DNA of 64,000 nucleotides from Pieris napi (Eukaryota; Arthropoda; Insecta; Lepidoptera; Pieridae): positions 7,874,001-7,938,000 of the forward strand of contig NC_062252.1 of NCBI RefSeq assembly GCF_905475465.1, in the 5' to 3' direction. A program made the position numbers and the translations under genes. Each line of letters begins with the position of its first letter. Within the stretch, counting starts at the first letter, position 1. Below are positions 56,418 through 64,000 of the stretch, piece by piece. The notes under the pieces are model-generated. The model saw nothing but the letters and a program-made list of their open reading frames with translations. It searched no databases and was not told the origin of the DNA.

Positions 56418-59308
56418 CAAATACAACCAAACGCCTCAACACAGATACAAATACCTATGAAGTTTTGCAAAACCATAATCAGCTACAACCACACAAGTCA
56501 CGCTTATCGTTTTTATACCTTAATGCTAGGAGTATCCGAGCAAAAGGCAAATTTAATGAACTCAAATGCATTTTAAAAACAATTTCTAAAACTGTTCATA
56601 TCGTACTCATTACAGAAACATGGATCACTAATGAAACTCAGGCCCAAGAGATGAGTCTACCAAACTATACTCATTATTTCAATTATAGATCGGATTTTAG
56701 AGGTGGTGGAGTCTCAACTTATGTCCATAACAGTATTAGACATAGTTTGTCGGAGTCAACATATAAAGATGGCAACAACTACCTATGGGTCAAATTAGAC
56801 AGATATGCCACCGAAATTGGACTTGTGTATAATCCTGGAGATACAAACTTCTCAAAGTTTTTGGAAGAACTTCGCTTGCAACTAAGAGAAAGAAAGAGGG
56901 CTGTAGTCTTTGGGGATTTTAATATAGATCTAGTGAAAAAGAATGAAAAACAAACTAAGCAGTATATGGATGTAATGGACGAGGCTGGATATAACATCAT
57001 AAATAAAATTAGGAAAAAATATTGTACACGTGACTCGAAAACACGTAAATCAATAATCGACCACGTGTGCTCAAATTTAAGAAGTGACCGTTTTCATATG
57101 GCATTTATTGAGACAGGAATGTCCGACCATAGGCAACTTTATATCGAGTTAAAAAAATCCAAAGCCCCGCAGTTAATATACTCTGAATATGAAGCCATTG
57201 ACTATGCTAAATTTAACAAACTATTCACGACCTACAATTTAGATGTAGCAACACTTGATTATTCTTTACTAGAAGATACGATTAAGGACTGTGTAAGGAA
57301 ATGCAAACAAGTAAAGAAAAAGATACTTAATCCACCTCAGAAAGATTGGATAAGTGGAGAAGTCATTAGTGCAATTCACTTTAGAAACCAATTATGGGCT
57401 GAACTAAAAAAAGATCCTACAAATATAGTTGTTCAAGCACAATATACTACTACAAGAGATACGGTCAAAAGGAAAATAAGGGAAACTAAAGATAATTACT
57501 TCTCCAACGAATTTATTAAACACGCTAAAAACCCTAAAAAAATGTGGAGTCTAATAAATAAATTGGCTAGTAACAAGCTAAATAAAGATTGCACACCTTC
57601 CAAACTTATTATAGACACTAAAGAGTTAACTCAAACAACTGATATTTGTGCTGCTTTTAATACATACTTTTCTACCATAGGGCTAAAACTAGCCAATGAA
57701 ATACCAACACAATTTCACATTAATTTTACACTAGCACTTCCTCAAAGTCTTAACTCTGAACTATCTAACTTTAATCCATGCACAACACTTGAAATCACTA
57801 ATATAATAAAAACACTAAACACGAATTGTAGTAGTGGAATAGATGGGATCAATACTAAAACAATAAAATGCGTAGTTGATCATATTTCTGAATATCTCTC
57901 GATCTGCTTTAATAAGCTGCTGCATAATGGTGAATTTCCGGATTCTCTTAAAAAGGCCAGAGTTGCTCCTATCCATAAATCTGGCCCCAAAACCGAACCC
58001 GGCAATTACAGACCAATATCTATTCTACCTACAATATCAAAAATATTAGAAAAGATTATTTACTCACGACTTGACACTTACTTGCAAACTAACAATTTCA
58101 TTTTTAAACGTCAATATGGTTTTAGATCAAAAAGCAGCACTTTATCAGCCACAGCCGATCTCGTTAGCGACATAAAACAAAATATTGACTCTAAGAAAAT
58201 GGTGCTGGGTGTCTTTATTGATCTGAAAAAAGCGTTTGACACCGTAAGCCACAACTTATTGCTTAAAAAATTAGAATGCATAGGAATAAAAGATCGTGCA
58301 CTAAAATTATTCAAATCATATCTATCAAACAGAACCCAGATAGTAAAAATAGGTAATGCTCAAAGTTCAGAAATACCAATAACATGCGGCGTCCCACAAG
58401 GATCTATATTAGGTCCATTGTTATTTTTAATATATATTAACAACATTCACGAACTCGGTTTACACGGCCGAATCACTCTCTACGCTGATGACACCTGCTT
58501 ATTTTACTTTGGTTCAAATATCCAGACTATGGTTGCTCAAGCTCAATCAGACCTAAATGTTCTATCTTCTTGGTTTCAACAAAATCTTCTAACAATTAAT
58601 ATTTCAAAAACATCTTATGTAATATTCAAGGCAACAAATAAACTCATTCCTATCTTTCAACCGCTTAAAGTTCAAGACGTTGAAATCAATAACAAAAAAT
58701 GGGAGAAATATCTGGGTCTTAGAATGGATACAAATTTAAAATGGAACTTTCATATATCACACATAATTACCAAACTAAAATCACTTATAGGCAGATTTTG
58801 GTCAATATCTAAATGCATTCCGCAATCTGTACGTCATTTGATCTATAATTGTTTAGTCAAGCCACATTTCATATACCTAATTGAAATATGGGGTACAGCA
58901 TGCAAAAACAAAATTTCTACAATACAAACACTACAAAATAAATTAATAAAAGCACTATTCAGATACAATTTTTTAACACCTACTAATAAAATCTACCAAG
59001 AAACTAAAATTATGACGATTAAACAACTATATGTTTATAGCACCTGTATCCTTATTAAAAAAATTTTAAATAACTCTCTACATAGTAACTTATCATTTAA
59101 TAAAATCAAATACACCACTACACGCAATACTCGTCGAGCGAGTTTGCTTATCTTGCCAAAGCCGCGCACAAATTATTTAAAGAGATCTATTGGGTATGAG
59201 GGTGTGCAATTGTTTAATCGGTTGCCGTCTAAGCTTCGTAACATTAGCGTGATTGATCAGTTCAAAAGGGCATTAAAGACACACATCAGAATGGGCCCAT
59301 TAGACTAG
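56408..59308 (+). CDS. LINE ORF2: endonuclease and reverse transcriptase
   Basis: About 947 residues from 56465, open further upstream into ORF1. Endonuclease motifs (numbered from 56465): LNARS near residue 19, ITETW near 49, FGDFNID near 149, SDHRQ near 220. Reverse transcriptase motifs: PIHKSGPKTEPGNYRPIS, YGFRSKSST, FIDLKKAFDTV near 582, GVPQGSILGPLLFLIY and YADD near 673. It nicks target DNA and primes reverse transcription from the element RNA. The first in-frame ATG is at 56651, after the conserved endonuclease N-terminus. Initiation must therefore use frameshifting, re-initiation or a non-AUG codon. Confidence 0.95.
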   Translation, partial: LEVTNTTKRLNTDTNTYEVLQNHNQLQPHKSRLSFLYLNARSIRAKGKFNELKCILKTISKTVHIVLITETWITNETQAQEMSLPNYTHYFNYRSDFRGGGVSTYVHNSIRHSLSESTYKDGNNYLWVKLDRYATEIGLVYNPGDTNFSKFLEELRLQLRERKRAVVFGDFNIDLVKKNEKQTKQYMDVMDEAGYNIINKIRKKYCTRDSKTRKSIIDHVCSNLRSDRFHMAFIETGMSDHRQLYIELKKSKAPQLIYSEYEAIDYAKFNKLFTTYNLDVATLDYSLLEDTIKDCVRKCKQVKKKILNPPQKDWISGEVISAIHFRNQLWAELKKDPTNIVVQAQYTTTRDTVKRKIRETKDNYFSNEFIKHAKNPKKMWSLINKLASNKLNKDCTPSKLIIDTKELTQTTDICAAFNTYFSTIGLKLANEIPTQFHINFTLALPQSLNSELSNFNPCTTLEITNIIKTLNTNCSSGIDGINTKTIKCVVDHISEYLSICFNKLLHNGEFPDSLKKARVAPIHKSGPKTEPGNYRPISILPTISKILEKIIYSRLDTYLQTNNFIFKRQYGFRSKSSTLSATADLVSDIKQNIDSKKMVLGVFIDLKKAFDTVSHNLLLKKLECIGIKDRALKLFKSYLSNRTQIVKIGNAQSSEIPITCGVPQGSILGPLLFLIYINNIHELGLHGRITLYADDTCLFYFGSNIQTMVAQAQSDLNVLSSWFQQNLLTINISKTSYVIFKATNKLIPIFQPLKVQDVEINNKKWEKYLGLRMDTNLKWNFHISHIITKLKSLIGRFWSISKCIPQSVRHLIYNCLVKPHFIYLIEIWGTACKNKISTIQTLQNKLIKALFRYNFLTPTNKIYQETKIMTIKQLYVYSTCILIKKILNNSLHSNLSFNKIKYTTTRNTRRASLLILPKPRTNYLKRSIGYEGVQLFNRLPSKLRNISVIDQFKRALKTHIRMGPLD

Positions 59309-59717
59309 AATTGGGCTAGCTGATGGCGACGTGTTTCTCGTTCGTATATATACTTAATATTAAATTTCTCATGTAAATAAAAAAATATTTTTTGTAATGA
59401 GAAATAAAGTTCTTTAAACATTTTATTATATTGATAAAATACATATAATAAAAACTTACCCTACCAAAAATCTAAACACATAAAATTGCATCCGCCGTGC
59501 ACGGACCGGGCATCAAACCTAAGTCCAGTCACGCACAGTCTAGACGGTGTTGTATGCAAATATAAACAATTGTGTCGCGATTTTCGGCAATCCAATTCGT
59601 ATTCGTTATAAGGTTATAATTAAGGCGCAGTCCATTTCGAGAATTAGTCATCAGTAAAAATACTTATTTTAATAATGCAACTTACGCCTAGGTTGTTTTA
59701 TATAATAATAATAATCT

Positions 59718-59963
59718 AGTGGCGGAACAACCCTATAAGGTTAGCCTTACATTCATCCGATTCTATTATCACTTTTATTTCAATTTTTTTGGTGATCTGC
59801 CTTTCTATCTGTGTTATCGACTTGAGACATGCCGGTTTTCTTACGATATTTTCCTACTAGCGAGTGCTAGACGCACACTCTGTCCATTGGTGCACATTTG
59901 GAGTCGAACCTACGACCTTATGGATATGATTCGCACACTACAGCCACTAGTCCAACGCTGCTT
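59718..59963 (-). mobile_element. SINE, diverged, minus strand
   Basis: gtggcggaacaaccctataa, gacatgccggttttcttacg, attggtgcacatttggagtc and the head agccactagtccaacgctgc. Confidence 0.75.
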
Positions 59964-59969
59964 TTAGGT

Positions 59970-60814
59970 TGTTTTATCTAAAAAACATGAATTGTAAAAA
60001 ATAAACTTATATTCTGAATACTATTACATATTTAGACTTCTTATTATTATGGTACTTTATTGCTATATAACTTTGGTGAACGTGAGTAATATTTATCACG
60101 AATTTAAAACTCTAGCTGACAACGACTGCTGTAAAGCATTCTTTTGATAATTCGGAATAAATATAAACTTGTACTTCGTAAACTTGTGTTTTGAACGGGA
60201 CTGTCCCTTTTTCCATTTACGAGTCCCGGTGTCCCCAAAATGAACTGTGGAACGCAAAATTGTCCCGTTTTCAGAAAGCGCGCCAAAATTTAAGCAGCAG
60301 AATATAAAAAAGCGAGCCAAGAGTTTCATTCCTATTTAAAATCGTCACAAGCTATATTAAAACAAATTTGTTCCTCTTATAAATAGAAATATAACTTTTT
60401 GTGTACCTATATTTTGTGACTTTTTCTAAATAAATAACTTTAAAAACAATTTTTTTTCTTATGACTACTTATTATTTGACCTAAATTAAGCCAATGTCGC
60501 GTTTGGAGAAAAATAATAAATAGTCACTTTATGCATAGGCAAAAAGGAAATACTTGATAAATTAGAATGAACTTTGCCTTAACACATCGAACAAAGTCTA
60601 GACTGGAACAATAATATAACATACCTAAGTTAGAATGTTATTCAAATTTATCGTCTAGGCTGCCTTTTGCACTGTTAAATCGCATCATTTGTATTCCTAA
60701 GACCTAATACGACGTCTAAGAATTATATTATGAAGGACAGTGTTGATTGTATTTTGTTTATTTTTTTTAATATATAATATTTTTTAATAACATATCGGAA
60801 AAATATATCGAATA
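59970..60814. other. Intergenic, no recognised gene
   Basis: AT-rich. Overlapping small minus-strand ORFs at 60096-60329 have no recognisable product. Confidence 0.5.
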
Positions 60815-61190
60815 CTAGCAGACCGGCCAAGCGTTGCTGTGGCTATGGTTTTAGTTATATTACATAGTAGCAAACTATTCAAGGGAAACGGTAGGAGACT
60901 ACAGTCATGGGGACCACCATGCTTTATTGGTGGTAATGCCATTAAATTGTAGCTTATGTGAAACGTTGGTACTTTCAACACAGCGCCATTAGTTAGAATT
61001 GTGACTATCAAATAATAAACAAATATTTTGCAATAAAATAATATTGCGGGTATAAATTGAGATGTAAGCTAACCTATCTTTTAACTTAGACCGAACTGCA
61101 CACGGTGTGCAAATTTGATTGATATCGGTTCGGTAGTTTAGGAGTCCATAGCGGACAAATGACGTGACACGTAATTTATATATATTAAGA
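60815..61190 (-). mobile_element. Non-autonomous Helitron, diverged
   Basis: On the minus strand, 5' TCTTAATATATATAAATTAC and 3' aacgcttggccggtctgCTAG. Contains the ttgatatcggttcggtagtt block seen in related copies. Confidence 0.7.
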
Positions 61191-61794
61191 TATAAACCGA
61201 TGTTAGGGAGTAAATCTCAAACATGTATTATTTATAGCCGCACAACATGGCCACACAAGAAAAACCAAAAAAAGGAAAGAAACAAGTTCTACAAATTATA
61301 AAGAATGTGTGGCCTCGATAATAATTGCGGACGGCGTGCACAAACAACGCTTATAATATAATAATGATTATAATTGATAAGTTTACAAAGAAAAAAATAA
61401 ATATTTCAAATAAGACAGCAACATAACGTAAAAGTGATAACAGAATGCCCTTAATGTAATCGGATGGGCGATCCGTAAAAATATCATGAACATTCTAGCC
61501 ATTCTGTTTAGTGGAGGTAAAAAAAGCATCAACGCAACGTCTCAAGCCTCTAGGAACAGAAATGCTCAATTTACACTTGATATGAGATAGGCAGCATATT
61601 GTTGCACAATTTATATTAATAACTTCGGAATCTATTGACAGACAAGATTATATCATCAGGCGCATAGTATTATTGGAAAATAATTCGCTTGGATAATTAA
61701 ATGACTCTACCTTAAACTATACGATTTTATCAGTTAGTTTTAAGCATGTTAAGGGGTTGTGAGAGGTTCGATTGAGAGATATTTATTGACTACT

Positions 61795-62020
61795 TGACGG
61801 CTCATTGGTCTAGTGGTTAGTACCCCTGATTGCGAGTCCATGGGTCCCAGGTTCGATCCCCGGCTGAGACAAACATCGATGTGATGAGCATTTGGTGTTG
61901 TGCTTAGGTCTTGGGTGTTTAAATATGTATCTATCTATAATATGTATGAATATCCGTTGCCTAGTACCCATAACACAAGCTTCACCAGCTTAGCATGGGA
62001 CTAGGTCAATTGGTGTGAAA
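61795..62020 (+). mobile_element. tRNA-derived SINE, second family
   Basis: Head with A-box tggtctagtggttagtaccc and B-box ggttcgatccc, then aaacatcgatgtgatgagca and a 3' end at taggtcaattggtgtgaaat. The head could be mistaken for a tRNA gene, but it lacks a full cloverleaf and continues into the SINE body. Confidence 0.9.
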
Positions 62021-62384
62021 TGTCCAATCATATATATACTTAGGCTGTTTTGACGACGAGGGGTTTAGTTTAATGTAATACAGGTAAAAATCTACAGTTT
62101 AGGTTTGTGTCTTATTAATAAAATTGTGAACGTAAGAGGTCTGTCTAATAAATACTTCTGCCCAGTGCAGGGGCGACACAAAATCAAATCTCGTGGAAAA
62201 ACGCCATTGTGAAAATTTAGTCCCATCGCCACACGCCGCACAGTGTAATTAGATTGTTGGGGTGCTTTTCAGTTTTTCATTATATATTTTGATAATTTAC
62301 TAGTTTATTTAATTTGTGTTGATTTTTATAGGAATGTTTAAGGCTAGGGTGGGACATGCCCTAAAACGGTAGTGCCAACGGGCG

Positions 62385-62640
62385 GGGCATATATACACAG
62401 ATGACCTATGCTGGTAAGGTGGACTTTCTTGACAACTATATGGAAAGGATCAAGGAGAAGACGGAGAAGAGAGTGCCCCAAAGAAAGGTGGATAGATGAA
62501 ATAGAAGCGGTAGCAGCAAATGAAAAGCAGGAGAAAAGTCATGGGCAGAGTAAGTTGGAAAAAGCTGGAGGAGGCCTTTACCCGTGAAGGGGTTCCGATG
62601 GACGGTACTGAAGGTAGCTAGGATATAAGATACATTTATA
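62385..62640 (+). mobile_element. RTE-like LINE C-terminal fragment
   Basis: gaaaggtggatagatgaaat and agctggaggaggcctttacc recall the RW.DEI........ W..LEEAFT tail of RTE ORF2, with frame breaks; a 3' UTR to about 62700 follows. Confidence 0.55.
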
Positions 62641-62779
62641 TATCAGATCTAAGCTGTATATTATTTTGTAATTAATGGAAATTAAACGAGCTTTTATTAT
62701 TATGTTGGGGTATAACACAAGAAAGGTTGGGAAACACTGAGTTAGAGCCTTTGTCTATCTGTCGTTTCCTGCCCTTAGT

Positions 62780-63022
62780 CTTCAGTCTGTAACTCACTTT
62801 TCGAACTCACAGAGCGGTTTTCGCATCGGCGGTCGCTCTCAAATCAGTCGTGAAGCAGTCATTTTATGATTTGGCATTCTGATAAATAATAAACTACAAG
62901 CTCCCACCTTATCAGAATGCCAAATCATAAAATGACTGCTTCACGACTGATTTGAGACCGACCGCCGATGCGAAAACCGTTCTGTGAGTTCGAAAAGTGA
63001 GTTACAGAATCGCAAGGCTGTA
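62780..63022. mobile_element. Long fold-back element, copy D (best preserved arms)
   Basis: Left ctgtaactcacttttcgaac through gcagtcattttatgatttgg, spacer, and a right arm returning to gttcgaaaagtgagttacag. Arms of roughly 100 bp with only a few mismatches. Confidence 0.92.
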
Positions 63023-63620
63023 CTTAGAGTAAAATCTGAAATTGAAAGTATAATTTTTTTTATTGTGCTTTTCCTTTTAAATGTTTTATAACCACCATGT
63101 TTACCATAATAGTCATGTATTTTAGAAAATATAGCTTGTAACATATACTGTAGATATATCATATATGATGTGGTGATTAATAAATAAATATGATATAGGT
63201 ATCTGTAGGGGTTTTCGTTTTAAACGTCAATTTATTAAATTTTGATGAAGATACAATGCGACATTTTCGTAATTAATAAAAAAAAAAAAATGCAGTTTAT
63301 TTAAAGTGTTTATTAACAAGGCGTTTCTTAACTAATTATTATAATACAATCAAGCGTTAATATCTTCTAATGCTACTAATAACCAAACATTTAGCTACGC
63401 TCATACAAATGTTTTTTGTACTACGGAAATTTAATACTATTAATAAACTAAGTAATAAATAGAAACAAGTGAAAGGCGATACCTACGTACATGAAATTTG
63501 TACTAATGTACGTAAGCAATTTCTTTACAATTAATGGTAACGTAGTTTTGACTTAGGTACCTAAAATGTTTACTAGTCTTTGGCATTATAAGTTTTCTCA
63601 TTCGTTCTGGCGATAAATTG
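63023..63620. other. Intergenic, no recognised gene
   Basis: AT-rich; nothing recognised. Confidence 0.5.
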
Positions 63621-63624
63621 TTAG

Positions 63625-63857
63625 TCAACCTTTTAGGTCTGCGCCTCAGATTTCTGTATTTGTTTCGTAACCATTACTAATAGGCAATCTTCTGTGTCTG
63701 ATATATATCGATTTTTGAGTCTAAGGCGTTCCGGATTTGTCGCGTTGTACACCGTACGAGTGAGCGGGCCATAAAGTCCATTGGTGTACAGCCGGGGCTC
63801 GAACCTACAACCCCAGGGATGAGAGTCGCCCCTCAAGACATTAGGCCATCACTGCTC
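63625..63857 (-). mobile_element. SINE, minus strand
   Basis: ttttaggtctgcgcctcaga, ccattggtgtacagccgggg, ctcgaacctacaaccccagg, head ttaggccatcactgct. Confidence 0.85.
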
Positions 63858-64000
63858 TGGTCAACAATAAAATACATATTTTAATTTACGCTTAATCCAT
63901 TTTCATTTTATTAGAATTAAAAGCGTTAATACTTATTCATAAACCAAACCAATTTTACCCAAATTATCCTTCTACTATTGTCAAATCACATTATGAATTT

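Larger units (their letters stand above)
56103..59430 (+). mobile_element. Non-LTR retrotransposon (LINE, Jockey/CR1/L2-like group), 5'-truncated
   Basis: It carries the C-terminal end of ORF1, a complete ORF2 with endonuclease and reverse transcriptase, and a short 3' UTR with AATAAA at 59403-59408. ORF2 has no stops or frameshifts across about 2.8 kb, so the insertion is recent. The 5' end is taken as the point where ORF1 sequence begins after an in-frame TGA (56100-56102); the true border is not proven. I found no clear target-site duplication. The clade is given only broadly; the RT style (FIDLKKAFDTV, CGVPQGSILGPLLF, YADDTCLF) suggests the CR1/L2/Jockey side. Confidence 0.92.

Noticed and set aside
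61795..61870. True tRNA gene
   Set aside because: A- and B-box-like motifs are present, but the sequence continues into a repeated SINE body also seen at 45228 and 7360, and no clean acceptor-stem pairing was seen.

Overview
The window is nuclear DNA of a lepidopteran insect (moth or butterfly). The inference rests on AT-rich intergenic sequence, intron-split arthropod genes, and dense lepidopteran-type repeats: tRNA-derived SINEs, Helitrons ending in a GGCAAA..TTTGCC hairpin plus CTAG, and LINE 3' ends. No prokaryotic features, true tRNA/rRNA genes or CRISPR arrays were seen.

Two host genes are well supported. The first is Cirl, the insect latrophilin (adhesion GPCR), on the + strand from about 11.2 to 31.2 kb. 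I rebuilt 23 exons by joining splice sites with matching phases: SUEL lectin (2 exons), Pro/Thr/Glu-rich linker (3), a HormR domain split by an insertion (4), GAIN/GPS (6), seven-helix region (5) and cytoplasmic tail (3), plus one alternative tail exon ending in its own stop. The first exon, with start codon and signal peptide, is not recognisable. The second gene is myoglianin (GDF8/11, myostatin-like TGF-beta ligand), on the - strand from 38.1 to 34.7 kb. Its last two exons are present: the C-terminal prodomain, then the furin site with a 109-residue, nine-cysteine mature domain. More 5' prodomain and signal-peptide exons are missing. The two genes are convergent, with polyA signals about 2 kb apart.

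Most of the rest is repeats. At 56.1-59.4 kb lies a young, 5'-truncated non-LTR retrotransposon with an intact endonuclease/reverse-transcriptase ORF2. ORF2 sits in the -1 frame relative to ORF1, and an in-phase A-AAA-AAC slippery heptamer precedes the ORF1 stop. Also present are about ten copies of one SINE, two of another, five non-autonomous Helitrons, four long fold-back elements of one family, and nested DNA-transposon MITEs with clear target duplications. There is also a 42-bp minisatellite of about 14.7 units, open on both strands, and several perfect snap-back palindromes.

By region: 1-11.2 kb, repeats with no convincing gene; 11.2-32.2 kb, Cirl with repeat-filled introns; 32.2-34.2 kb, intergenic with a palindromic GCTTAGC cluster; 34.2-38.1 kb, myoglianin 3' half; 38.1-56.1 kb, no proven exons (possibly a large myoglianin intron or upstream region) with fold-back elements and the minisatellite; 56.1-59.4 kb, the LINE; 59.4-64 kb, SINEs, a Helitron, an RTE-like fragment and a fold-back element.
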